A stretch of 64,000 bases of DNA from Erwinia_E haradaeae_I (GTDB lineage Bacteria; Pseudomonadota; Gammaproteobacteria; Enterobacterales; Enterobacteriaceae): contig NZ_LR217713.1 of assembly GCF_900698925.1 (NCBI RefSeq), positions 372,001 to 436,000 of the forward strand. The letters are read 5' to 3'. A program made the position numbers and the translations under genes. Shown here one piece after another: positions 32,274 through 42,036 of the stretch. The notes below the pieces were generated by a model. That model was not told the DNA's origin. It was given only the letters and a program-made list of their open reading frames with translations, and searched no databases. The stretch's first letter is position 1; each line of letters starts with the position of its first letter.

Positions 32274-33176
32274 ATGATTTTGAATACCTTGCTCAACAAG
32301 TATCATCATCGTATAAATGATGTTCTTCATCAACACATTATGCAACTTCCATTTAAGAATATCTCTTTAGTCAGAGCAATAGAGTATGCTTTATTGTCGG
32401 GTGGTAAGCGCTTGCGTCCTTGTTTAGTATATGCTACTGGAGCTATGTTACATGTAGAGGAAACTGTTCTCGATGTACCAGCAGCAGCTATTGAATGTAT
32501 ACATGCATACTCTTTAATTCATGATGATTTACCTTGCATGGATAACGATGGTTTTCGTCGTGGTCATGCAGCTTGTCATATTGAATTTGGAGAGGATATA
32601 GCTATTTTAGCTGGTGATGCATTACAATCTCTTGCTTTTTCTATATTAAGTGAGTCTCCAATGTCTGGTGTTATACCCGAAAATCGGATTTCTATGTTGT
32701 CTGAGCTATCTAGCGCTAGCGGTGTAAGAGGAATGTGTGGAGGTCAGGCTTTCGATCTATCGATTATAGATAAAGAACGGTTCACATTAAAGGAGTTAGA
32801 GCGTGTGTATCGATATAAAACTGGAATATTGATTCGTGCAGCGGTTCGTCTCGGTGCCTTGGCAGCTGGAGAGATTGGTGTTGAGATTATGCCGTTTCTT
32901 GATAGATTTTCTAATATTATTGGTTTAGCTTTTCAGATACAGGATGATATTTTAGATTTTATCAGTGATAGGGAGTCTATTGAAAAAAAATTAGAGTCTG
33001 ATCAGAATTTTAGTAAGAAAACTTATCCATTGCTAGCTGGTTTAGCTAATACAAAAATTAAGCTTCAGAATCTACATCAAAATGCGCTTAGTGAATTAGA
33101 AATACTTTCTAAACAATCTTTTAACACGACTTTATTAGAGGGTTTGGTACATTTTATTATTGAGCGCGATATATAA
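32274..33176 (+). CDS. ispA: Farnesyl diphosphate synthase (geranyltranstransferase)
   Basis: IspA condenses IPP with DMAPP and then GPP to farnesyl diphosphate, precursor of undecaprenyl phosphate and the ubiquinone side chain. The 300 residues compare with 299 in E. coli. SGGKRLRPCLVYATG (IPP-binding), the first aspartate-rich motif HDDLPCMDNDGFRRG and the second (FQIQDDILDF) are intact, with GMCGGQAFDL between them. AGGAA precedes the ATG. dxs follows after 18 nt. The E. coli order xseB-ispA-dxs is kept except for xseB, so exonuclease VII function may be lost; xseA is not in view. Confidence 0.97.
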   Translation: MILNTLLNKYHHRINDVLHQHIMQLPFKNISLVRAIEYALLSGGKRLRPCLVYATGAMLHVEETVLDVPAAAIECIHAYSLIHDDLPCMDNDGFRRGHAACHIEFGEDIAILAGDALQSLAFSILSESPMSGVIPENRISMLSELSSASGVRGMCGGQAFDLSIIDKERFTLKELERVYRYKTGILIRAAVRLGALAAGEIGVEIMPFLDRFSNIIGLAFQIQDDILDFISDRESIEKKLESDQNFSKKTYPLLAGLANTKIKLQNLHQNALSELEILSKQSFNTTLLEGLVHFIIERDI

Positions 33177-33194
33177 CTTTTAAATGAGATAACG

Positions 33195-35075
33195 ATGAGC
33201 TTTGAACCTTATAAATATCCTACACTTTCTTTAGCAAGTACGGTAGAAGAATTGCGGCTACGACCAAAAAGTATTCTTCCATTACTTTGTAAGGAGTTAA
33301 GGGAGTATTTGCTTGCAAGTGTTAGTTGCTCTAGTGGTCATTTAGCTTCTGGATTAGGAGTAGTGGAACTAACAGTTGCTTTGCATTACGTTTATAATAC
33401 GCCATTTGATTCACTTCTTTGGGATGTTGGTCATCAGGCGTATCCACATAAAATACTAACTGGTCGTCGTGAAAAAATAGGTACAATTCGACAGAAAAAT
33501 GGATTACATCCTTTTCCATGGCGTGAGGAAAGTGAATTCGATGTCTTAAGCGTAGGTCATTCGTCAACTTCGATTAGTGCTGGACTTGGCATAGCTGTTG
33601 CTGCGGCTAAAGAAAAAATGGGTCGGAAAACCGTCTGTGTGATTGGTGATGGAGCTATTACTGCTGGGATGGCGTTCGAAGCCATGAATCACGCTGGTAC
33701 AGTAAAGGCAGATCTTGTAGTTGTTCTGAATGATAATGAAATGTCAATTTCTGAAAATGTAGGTGCTTTAAATTCTCGGTTAGCTAGGATTTTATCAGGT
33801 GAAACTTATTTCCGTGTCTGTGAAACTAGTAAAAAAGTTCTTAATGGTATATTCCCGATTAAAGAATTATTTAAACGAACAGAAGAGCATCTTAAAGGTC
33901 TGTTGATGCCTGGTACATTGTTTGAAGAACTTGGTTTTAATTATATTGGCCCTATAGATGGTCATGATATAGATACACTTGTTTTAACTTTACGGAATAT
34001 TCAGACCTTAAAAGGTCCTCAATTTTTGCATGTAATAACGAAAAAAGGAAAGGGATATTCCCCAGCAGAAGATGATCCTATTACTTGGCATTCAGTACCT
34101 AAGTTTGATCCAGATAGAGGTTTATTTCCTAAAAATACGGGAGGTCTTCTTAGTTATTCTGAAATTTTTGGTGAATGGTTAAGTGAAACTGCATCTACGG
34201 ATGATAAAATCATAGCTATTACACCAGCTATGCGAGAAGGGTCGGGAATGGTTAAGTTTTCACGTGAATATCCAGAACAATATTTTGACGTAGCAATTGC
34301 TGAGCAGCATGCAGTAACTTTTGCTGCTGGGTTGGCTATTGGCGGTTATAATCCAGTAGTAGCAATGTATTCTACTTTCTTACAACGTGCATATGATCAA
34401 ATTATTCATGATGTTGCGATTCAAAAATTATCGGTATTATTTGCAATTGATCGTGGTGGGATTGTAGGGGGAGACGGACCAACTCATCAAGGAGCATTTG
34501 ATCTTGCTTTTTTACGCTGTATTCCCAATCTTGTTATTATGACACCAAGTGATGAAAATGAATGTCGTCAGATGTTGTATACTGGTTATCACTATCAAGA
34601 TGGACCTAGTGTAGTTCGCTATCCACGGGGTTATGGAACCGGGGCGTATTTAGAATCGCTATCTTCTCTTCCTTTGGGGAAAGGAGTAGTTAAGCGACGA
34701 GGTGAAAAGATAGCGATTTTAAATTTTGGAGCGTTATTATCTCAGGCGATGATAGTTTCTGAAACACTAAATACTACTTTAGTTGATATGCGTTTTGTTA
34801 AACCATTAGATGATACGCTTATTTTAGAGATAGCAGAAGAGCATCAAGTAGTCATTACTCTTGAAGAAGGAGTGATAAAGGGTGGAGCTGGTAGTGGTAT
34901 TAATGAGTTATTTATGGCTAAAAGAAAAAAAATATTAGTTTTAAATATTGGTCTACCAGATGAATTTATCCCCCAGGGAGATCAGAATCAGATTCGGATG
35001 GATTATCAGTTAGATAGTTCTGGTATTCAAAAACAAATTATGGATTGGCTAGGACCAGACTTACATCTCATTTAA
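33195..35075 (+). CDS. dxs: 1-deoxy-D-xylulose-5-phosphate synthase
   Basis: Dxs joins pyruvate and glyceraldehyde 3-phosphate in a thiamine-diphosphate-dependent reaction, the entry step of the MEP isoprenoid pathway. The 626 residues compare with 620 in E. coli. Visible blocks include WDVGHQAYPHKILTGR, the SVGHSSTSISAGLGIAVA segment, the TPP/Mg motif GDGAITAGMAFEAMNHAG, the catalytic glutamate region AIAEQHAVTFAAGLA, and the C-terminal transketolase domain with EEGVIKGGAGSGI. It sits directly behind ispA. The reactions of the two enzymes begin and end the same route, and the tight spacing implies one transcript. Confidence 0.97.
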   Translation: MSFEPYKYPTLSLASTVEELRLRPKSILPLLCKELREYLLASVSCSSGHLASGLGVVELTVALHYVYNTPFDSLLWDVGHQAYPHKILTGRREKIGTIRQKNGLHPFPWREESEFDVLSVGHSSTSISAGLGIAVAAAKEKMGRKTVCVIGDGAITAGMAFEAMNHAGTVKADLVVVLNDNEMSISENVGALNSRLARILSGETYFRVCETSKKVLNGIFPIKELFKRTEEHLKGLLMPGTLFEELGFNYIGPIDGHDIDTLVLTLRNIQTLKGPQFLHVITKKGKGYSPAEDDPITWHSVPKFDPDRGLFPKNTGGLLSYSEIFGEWLSETASTDDKIIAITPAMREGSGMVKFSREYPEQYFDVAIAEQHAVTFAAGLAIGGYNPVVAMYSTFLQRAYDQIIHDVAIQKLSVLFAIDRGGIVGGDGPTHQGAFDLAFLRCIPNLVIMTPSDENECRQMLYTGYHYQDGPSVVRYPRGYGTGAYLESLSSLPLGKGVVKRRGEKIAILNFGALLSQAMIVSETLNTTLVDMRFVKPLDDTLILEIAEEHQVVITLEEGVIKGGAGSGINELFMAKRKKILVLNIGLPDEFIPQGDQNQIRMDYQLDSSGIQKQIMDWLGPDLHLI

Positions 35076-36200
35076 GTTTATATTTATATTTCAATATCTG
35101 ATTAAGTGATGATCTTCTTAAGAAGGGAATGAGTTAGCTTTATTGATATAGTGAAATAATTTTGTATCAGGGTTATGAGTATAGGTGATGCTTTATTTTA
35201 TTTTTTTCACAAACCTGTATACAATCATTAGTATTGAATAATAATATCTTTTCAGTTATGAAATTTTTTAAAAAAAGGCCAAGATTATAAAATTATTGAT
35301 TTAATAAATCAATTTATTATTAAAAAGTATGATTTTATTATTTGATTTTAGATCAAGAGTTTATAAGATCGCCATATGAGTTTTTGTTAGAACAGATAAT
35401 AACCATGGCTTTTTAACAATTTATTAAGGTTTTAAATTCAGTAGTCTAAGATGAATTGTATATGATATTTGATCATTTCATAAGATCAAAGGTTCTTTAA
35501 ACATAAAAGGAAAGGAAATCAGAATGGTATTAATTTTGAGAAGCAAACACCAGACATATATGTCGGTATGTAATGTTAAACAGTTGAATAATATAGATAA
35601 CATTGTGTGCATAACATTATGATTTTTGTATATATAGAATATGCGTGTGTACTAATCTACCAGTTAAATAAATAGAAAGAAGTACGAAATTATTTATGTG
35701 TAATCTATCTATATAGATGGTAGAGCACATTGGTCCTGGATTAAGAATATTATTCTATAAGAAATTTAAGTTGTATGTATTGGATATTGTTTTCTGAAAC
35801 ATATAATTTTTTTACTGCAACCTGGATCTCTTAGATTATTGAATATAGTCAGAAGAATTTATCAAAGTAGTATTGATGTGATATATGTATATATAAATAT
35901 GGCTGTAAACGTATGGTTTACAGAGGGATACCATGTTTCTATTGTTTTGAAAATCTTAGTTATGATGTTATCAGATAAAATATTTTAAAGAAGGAGAATT
36001 AGTGTATAGTTAATAATATAATCATGTCTCGTTATAATTTAATGCGTTCAATAAAGAATTTTTCACAATTTTTCAAGAGATTATGCATCTATTATGACTT
36101 TTTTAAATGAAATTTTTTCTTATAATATAAGAGTCTTGTTTACTTAAGTTAAGTCAGAGATAGAGACTACATTGCATTTATTTTTATTAGGAGTCAAGTT
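35076..36200. other. Non-coding region dxs-ubiK
   Basis: About 1.1 kb without genes. A 12-nt palindrome CTTCTTAAGAAG lies about 40 nt past dxs, and an 8-bp hairpin with a mixed-base stem is at 35903-35923. Confidence 0.55.
35903..35923. repeat. 8-bp perfect hairpin upstream of ubiK
   Basis: CTGTAAAC and GTTTACAG face each other across GTATG. It is less AT-rich than its surroundings and lies about 280 nt before ubiK. No T-run follows. It could be an operator-like palindrome or chance. Confidence 0.4.
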
Positions 36201-36467
36201 ATGATTGATCCAAAAAAAATTGAAATGTTAGCCAGGAAGGTTCATAATGCGATGCCAATTAGCATTCGTGATTTTGGTTATGATATTGAAACAAAAATAC
36301 GTCAGACACTGCAAGCGCAGCTTGCTCGATTAGAGTTAGTCAGTCGCGTAGAGTTTGATGCTCAGGCAGAGATTTTATTGAAAGCGCAGGAGAAGCTGGT
36401 TATTCTAGAAAAAAGATTGTCTGAGTTAGAAGAGGTGAAGAATGATCAAATATTAAATAAAACATAA
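36201..36467 (+). CDS. ubiK: Ubiquinone biosynthesis accessory factor UbiK
   Basis: UbiK (YqiC, BMFP domain) is a small coiled-coil protein that helps UbiJ-associated late ubiquinone steps in Proteobacteria. The 88 residues (E. coli about 96) start MIDPKKIEMLARKVHNAMP and continue with KIRQTLQAQLARLELVSRVEFDAQAEILLKAQEKL, here split between residues 32-65. A heptad-like Leu pattern (LVILEKRLSELEE) ends the protein. AGGAG precedes the ATG. The C-terminal tail is shorter than in E. coli. It is isolated here. With ubiX nearby and dxs and ispA upstream it argues that ubiquinone synthesis is still active. Confidence 0.94.
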   Translation: MIDPKKIEMLARKVHNAMPISIRDFGYDIETKIRQTLQAQLARLELVSRVEFDAQAEILLKAQEKLVILEKRLSELEEVKNDQILNKT

Positions 36468-37612
36468 ATAGAAGATAGTTTGTAACTTTTTAAAATTTTT
36501 ATTTCTTGTATTAAAATTTAGAAGGATGGGTCTTGATGTAAGTTAAAACCATAATAGGTTGTTTGATTTATCTAAATTAAATTATTGAATTTTTCTATAT
36601 TCTTTTATTTTTTCTATTTTTCCTCTTATCTTTGTGAAGATAAGGTCAAGATCTTTGGAATAAAAATCTTTTACAGGATGGTTTTTGGTCATCTCAATGC
36701 CATTAGAATTCATTTTTTAAGATTATTAAAAACAGTTATGATGCACAATGCTTGGTAGGAGAGCATTAATATCATTATACAATAATAATTAATATATATA
36801 GGCTTAGAATGAAGTGTCGATCATTACCTTAGATCTTAATCAGAGATTATCAAATCGTTAGAAAATCTTAATATATTATATTTGAATGTTTTAGGCATTA
36901 ACGTTCTTTTGATAAAGAAAAAGTGTATGCGATATACATCAATTACATAAAAGTTAGTTACAGAATACCTGAATATAAAAATATTTTTTTAGTATATTGA
37001 GATATACTGAATAATTCATATTATATATTATATATTTTGTGTTTAAGATCTGATTTAGTCAATTTAGTGGATTGAATCAAAATAATGAATTGATATTTTT
37101 GATTATATTATGAATCAATATGTTTGTAGAGTTTATATGATATAATCATGAGCTATTTTCCTGTAAAAGTTAGTTGTATAAACTATATTTACTTTATGTA
37201 TCTGTATAATTATAAAAAATAAAAAATTAGTTCGTAAGATAGAATCTTTAGACATAATCTATAAAATTAATGAGAGATAGTTTAGTAGATCTTGAGCAGT
37301 TATTAAATTTTTTGGTTAAAATTTCAAGATCATATATAAGAGATGAATAGGTTTTAGATATATTAAATTGATCTATGATTAAGCGATCTTAATGGGCTTC
37401 TAACCTAACTTTAATATTATATGTTATCACTGCCTAAGTGATAGATTGGATTGATTTGTTATCGGTTAGTTTGTGCAATCATTTCAGTTGGTTTAATAAC
37501 TTATTAATAGAATGATATTCTGAGTAAGCCATAATATTTGAGTATGCTTAAATTTACATTTAGATTGAAATTTGAATTGAAAATAGATATGATATAGTAA
37601 CTGGAATCATTT
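36468..37612. other. Non-coding region ubiK-cvpA
   Basis: About 1.1 kb, AT-rich, with no gene or strong hairpin that I can support. The cvpA-purF promoter must lie here. I searched for a PurR-like operator ahead of cvpA, as known in E. coli, and saw none. Confidence 0.55.
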
Positions 37613-38092
37613 ATGATTTGGATTGATTATAGCATTATTGCAATCATTAGTTTTTCTTCTTTTGTGAGTCTTGCGCGTGGGTTTATTAAGGAGGTGTTTT
37701 CCTTATTCACTTGGTTTTGTGCAATTTTGATAACTAATCGTTACTATTCTCACCTTGCTATCTTGTTTACAGGTTTTGAAAATGAAATTATACGTAATGG
37801 TATTTCTATTATGTGTATTTTTATAAGTACTTTGATTGTAGGCTCTTTTATTAACTCTATTATAGGTGGGTTAGTTTCTAAAACTAGTTTTTTAGCAGTG
37901 GATAAGGTTTTAGGAGTTTTTTTTGGTGGATTACGAGGTATATTAATTTCTGCAGGCATATTGTTTTTTCTCGATACTTTTACTAGTTTTTCTAAACTCC
38001 CAGACTGGCAGCAATCTCAGTTAATTCCCTATTTTAATTATATTATTGAGTCGGTCGTGGCTTATTTAAAAAATAAAGCAATTTTTTATTAA
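37613..38092 (+). CDS. cvpA: CvpA family inner-membrane protein
   Basis: CvpA is a small inner-membrane protein known from colicin V production and cotranscribed with purF in E. coli. Its molecular role is not settled; it matters for envelope stress and bile resistance in enterics. The 159 residues (E. coli 162) have four membrane segments, at about 2-22, 26-45, 62-85 and 103-124. MIWIDYSIIAIISFSSFVSL, LARGFIKEVFSLFTW and DKVLGVFFGGLRG match the family. It precedes purF by 41 nt. Keeping it beside purF in a genome that has lost most neighbours suggests either a real role or protection by the shared transcript. Confidence 0.95.
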   Translation: MIWIDYSIIAIISFSSFVSLARGFIKEVFSLFTWFCAILITNRYYSHLAILFTGFENEIIRNGISIMCIFISTLIVGSFINSIIGGLVSKTSFLAVDKVLGVFFGGLRGILISAGILFFLDTFTSFSKLPDWQQSQLIPYFNYIIESVVAYLKNKAIFY

Positions 38093-38133
38093 GACTCGGG
38101 CATCACAAGGCCAGATTATGAGGGTATATCAAT

Positions 38134-39651
38134 ATGTGTGGTGTGGTTGGGATCGCTGGATTTATGCCTGTTAATCAGTCTATCTATGATGCGTTAACTA
38201 TGCTTCAACATCGGGGACAAGACGCTGCCGGTATCGTAACTATTGATGCAATGAATTATTTTCATATGAGAAAAGGCAACGGATTAGTAAGTGATGTATT
38301 TCAGGTTGCTCATATGAAGAGAATGAGTGGTAATATGGGTATTGGTCATGTTCGTTATCCTACATCTGGGAAATGTAATGCATCTGAAGCCCAACCTTTT
38401 TATGTGAACTCTCCATACGGAATTACGTTAGCCCATAATGGGAATCTTACTAATGCTCTTTCATTACGTACTGAATTATTTCAAAGTGGTCATCGACATA
38501 TTAACACTAGCTCAGATTCTGAAATTCTTCTGAATATTTTTGCTCAAGAACTAGATTGTTTTGAATCTTATCTTCTTCACGCAAACAATATTTTTTCAGC
38601 TGTTTCTTCGCTTCATAAAAAGGTACAAGGTGCTTATGCTTGTGTTGCAATGATTATTGGTCATGGGTTAGTTGCTTTTAGAGATCCCCATGGAATTCGC
38701 TTATTAGTTCTTGGACAGCGCATTATAGACGATGGGCGTGTTGAGTATATGGTTGCTTCTGAAAGTGTAGCACTAGATGCATTAGGGTTTACATTACTAA
38801 GAGATATCGAGCCCGGAGAAGCGGTGTATATAACAAAAGAAGGAGAGTTATATAGTCATCAGTGTTCTGACGATCCAAAGTGTACCCCATGTCTATTTGA
38901 GTATGTATATTTTGCTCGTCCAGATTCATGTCTCGACAAGATTTCTGTATATAGTGCTCGTGTTCGTATGGGCACTAAACTTGGTGAAAAAATTGCGCGT
39001 GAATGGCAAAATATCGATATTGATGTAGTCATCCCTATTCCTGAAACATCTTGTGATATAGCTTTGGAGATAGCACGAATTCTTGACAAACCCTATCGAC
39101 AAGGTTTTGTGAAAAACCGTTATGTAGGTCGTACTTTTATTATGTCAGGTAAGAACTTCCGTCGTACTGCAGTAAGACGGAAGCTAAATACCAATCGTGC
39201 AGAATTTTATGGAAAAAATGTATTACTAGTAGATGATTCTATTGTTCGAGGAACCACTTCTGAGCAAATTATTGAGATGGCTCGTGAAGCAGGTGCGCAT
39301 CAGGTGTATTTAGCATCCGCGGCTCCAGAAATACGTTTTCCCAATGTATATGGGATTGATGTTCCCAGTGTTACAGAGTTAATTGCTCACGGACGAGATT
39401 CTAATCAAATTTGTGATTTAATTGGGGCTGATGGATTGATTTTTCAAGATCTTACAGATCTTATTAATGCAGTACGAGAAGACAACCTAGATATTACTTC
39501 ATTTGAGTGCTCTGTATTTAATGGTATTTATATTACTCAAAATGTTGATCAGAAATATTTGTCATATTTAGAAGAATCGCGTATTGATTATTCTGAGGAT
39601 TTACAAAATATTAGCGAGGTAGAGAATTTAGAAATATATAATGAGCTTTAA
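38134..39651 (+). CDS. purF: Amidophosphoribosyltransferase PurF
   Basis: PurF makes 5-phosphoribosylamine from PRPP and glutamine, the first committed step of purine synthesis. The 505 residues equal the E. coli length. Cys2 (MCGVVGIAG) is the glutaminase nucleophile, exposed after Met removal. The Ntn-type domain has GIGHVRYPTSG, SPYGITLAHNGNLTN and SSDSEILLNIFA. The phosphoribosyltransferase domain carries the PRPP loop VLLVDDSIVRGTTS. DPHGIRLL replaces the DPNGIRPL typical of the family, two changes at a usually conserved spot. GAGGG precedes the ATG. The gene order cvpA-purF-ubiX is that of E. coli. Confidence 0.98.
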   Translation: MCGVVGIAGFMPVNQSIYDALTMLQHRGQDAAGIVTIDAMNYFHMRKGNGLVSDVFQVAHMKRMSGNMGIGHVRYPTSGKCNASEAQPFYVNSPYGITLAHNGNLTNALSLRTELFQSGHRHINTSSDSEILLNIFAQELDCFESYLLHANNIFSAVSSLHKKVQGAYACVAMIIGHGLVAFRDPHGIRLLVLGQRIIDDGRVEYMVASESVALDALGFTLLRDIEPGEAVYITKEGELYSHQCSDDPKCTPCLFEYVYFARPDSCLDKISVYSARVRMGTKLGEKIAREWQNIDIDVVIPIPETSCDIALEIARILDKPYRQGFVKNRYVGRTFIMSGKNFRRTAVRRKLNTNRAEFYGKNVLLVDDSIVRGTTSEQIIEMAREAGAHQVYLASAAPEIRFPNVYGIDVPSVTELIAHGRDSNQICDLIGADGLIFQDLTDLINAVREDNLDITSFECSVFNGIYITQNVDQKYLSYLEESRIDYSEDLQNISEVENLEIYNEL

Positions 39652-40206
39652 GAATATATATCTATATAACAGTTTTATTTTATTTAATACAATGGGATTT
39701 TATATTTTTTATTTCTGATATTTATTGTATTTTCTGTAAAGGGATCACTGTTGTTTTATTTTTTTATGTGATATGAGCATGCTATATATCGTTGATTTTT
39801 GGTGAACGTGATCATATCAAATTAGGTAAGTAGTTTTTTTAGGTATTAATTTATTCATCATATGAAGATACACTAATAATAGTATTATTTTTTATATTAT
39901 TGGTTAACAGATTAATAAGTTCTTTATCAAAGCTAAACTATAAAAAATAATTTGATTAACATTTTTTGTAATTTTTTAGTATTTCTAAATGAGTTCTAGA
40001 ATATTAATTTCAATATATATTATAGATTGATTGTATGGCTTGTAACCAAGCATTTCACTGTATCTATTAAAGATCCTGGTTTTTATTTGAAAATCATATT
40101 GATTTTTTATTTTCTTTTAATTTGAATCAATATTTGGTAATATTTTAAATAAGAATTGGATATAGAAAGGTAATTCATTCTCAAGATCGGACTTAGGATA
40201 TATGGC
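39652..40206. other. Intergenic region purF-ubiX
   Basis: 555 nt of AT-rich sequence with no gene. In E. coli, ubiX follows purF more closely; the spacer here may contain its own promoter. Confidence 0.5.
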
Positions 40207-40776
40207 ATGCAACGATTGATCGTGGGTATCTCTGGTGCAAGCGGAGTAATTTATGGTATACGAACTCTACAGGTTTTACAGAATATTGATGAAATTGAAA
40301 CTCATCTAATTATGAGTGAATCCGCAAATCGTACATTGCTTCTTGAAAGTGATTACTCGGTAAGTGATGTTCATGCTATGGCGGATGAAGTGCATGATGT
40401 GCATGATATTGCAGCTAGTGTATCTTCTGGATCATTTCAAACTAGTGGGATGGTTATATTACCTTGTTCAATAAAAACCCTATCGGCTATTGTGCATAGT
40501 TATCATGATGGCCTCATGATTCGTTCTGCTGATGTAGTATTAAAAGAAAAGCGTCGTCTAGTCTTATGTGTGCGAGAAACTCCACTACATATTGGACATC
40601 TTCGTTTGATGATTACAGCATCGGAGATAGGTGCTGTAATCATGCCTCCAATAGTTTCATTTTATCATCGTCCTCATAATATAATGAGCATTATTGATCA
40701 AACAGTAAACCGTGTTTTAGATCAGTTTAATATTAAAATAAAGAATGATCTTTTTATTCGCTGGGGAGAGAAATAG
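40207..40776 (+). CDS. ubiX: Flavin prenyltransferase UbiX
   Basis: UbiX attaches a dimethylallyl group to FMN to make the prenylated-FMN cofactor of the UbiD decarboxylase in ubiquinone synthesis. The 189 residues equal the E. coli length. The FMN-binding N-terminus (LIVGISGASGVIYGIRTL), the PCSIKTLSAIVHSYHDGLMIRSADV region (given here across residues 85-109), and the ETPLHIGHLRLMITASEIG segment are clear. LKEKRRLVLC is the typical strand before the active site. It follows purF. UbiD is not in this window. Confidence 0.96.
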   Translation: MQRLIVGISGASGVIYGIRTLQVLQNIDEIETHLIMSESANRTLLLESDYSVSDVHAMADEVHDVHDIAASVSSGSFQTSGMVILPCSIKTLSAIVHSYHDGLMIRSADVVLKEKRRLVLCVRETPLHIGHLRLMITASEIGAVIMPPIVSFYHRPHNIMSIIDQTVNRVLDQFNIKIKNDLFIRWGEK

Positions 40777-42036
40777 CTAAACCAACTTTAATTACTATAT
40801 AAATAATAATTTATTTTATAGATTTTGATTGAATCTTAATCTTATACATAAGATAGATCTGTAAGAACTTGGTTAAGTGTATATCTATACTGTTCTCTAA
40901 ACAGTACTAGCATGATTAGTTTAAACTATAAGAAGAGTAAAATAGTATATTAAATTGTTTTGTTATATACCGTAAGTTATTTATTCTTCTATCTAAAAAA
41001 AAATAATATTTAAGGTGATTGAAATGGCTATTTACAAATAAATGAACATAGTAGATTTAAATTTCTTTAATCTTTTTATTTTCTATATAAGATGATATCT
41101 TTATTTTAACAACTCGTTTTTTTATTAAAGAGTGTTAAGTTTAATCTTAATTAAGTAGAAAAGGATTATGTATCAATTTATATCAGATATCATTTTATTA
41201 TATCAAGGTATAATATGGTATTATATAGTTTATTGGTTAACAAAGCAATAACCCAATTAGATATCTTAGAATTAAATAGCGACAGGAGATTTATTTTTTT
41301 ATTTTTTATAATATAAAATAATTTAATAATTTTATTTAATAAATGGTTCGATCCTAATCGATAGAAGAAGTTATTATTTTTATAATTTATTTAATTGATT
41401 TAGATATATGATTTCTTGTTAAATACTACTTTTATATAATAAGAGTATGTTCTTTACAGAGAAAAATGAATTTTTCTATTCCATACTTTTTAATTTGAGA
41501 TATTAATGATTTATTTTTTTCTTGTTTCAGAAGAAAAGTTACTTGTATAAATTAGAGATTATTTTATCTAGTGTTATATATTATGTGTTATGTATTTACT
41601 TTTCTAGATTAGTCTATACATAGATAGACTAGTTATGTGATTGCTATATCAGATTGTGTTCTTAAAATATGGTTTATATTTTACACAACTCTTTCTAAAT
41701 AGAATTTTTTTATTCAGTAGGTTATAGTATTATAGGTGATTTATCTAAATAAATTATCTTCAATATTTTTTTGTAGATATAATTACTTCAATGACATGAA
41801 GTAAGTTTTATTTAGCAATAAGATTAGATATATTTTTATATAAAATTCAGATAAGGATAAAATTGATTAATAATGGAGTTTTTCTTTTAAAAGAAAATTA
41901 AGACAATTATTGTGGCTAATGATTGTGGATAATGAATAGATTTTACATATTTCGTATTTATATCATGCTAACCTACTGGTTATAGGATAGCTATAAGACG
42001 TATGCGTGCTATCGGTGATGAAGGGGTAGTGGTTAA
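40777..42036. other. Non-coding region ubiX-dsbA
   Basis: About 1.3 kb. It holds a 13-nt tandem duplication with DnaA-box-like sequence at 41909-41934. Immediately before dsbA there is a short, less AT-rich 22-codon open stretch (41972-42040) whose TGA overlaps the dsbA ATG. It may be the last trace of an upstream gene. Confidence 0.5.
41909..41934. repeat. 13-nt tandem duplication containing a DnaA-box-like 9-mer
   Basis: ATTGTGGCTAATG at 41909-41921 is followed directly by ATTGTGGATAATG. The second contains TGTGGATAA (41924-41932), the exact complement of the consensus DnaA box TTATCCACA. The first differs by one base. No dnaA, dnaN or gidA gene is near, so an origin role is not supported. 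Confidence 0.6.

Noticed and set aside
35719..35742. tRNA-like D-arm string GGTAGAGCA
   Set aside because: No acceptor stem, anticodon arm or T-loop (GTTCGA-like) in register on either side.
41924..41932. Exact DnaA-box 9-mer as evidence of a replication origin
   Set aside because: A single exact box (plus one near match made by a tandem duplication) is expected by chance at this length and composition; no dnaA, dnaN or gidA is near.
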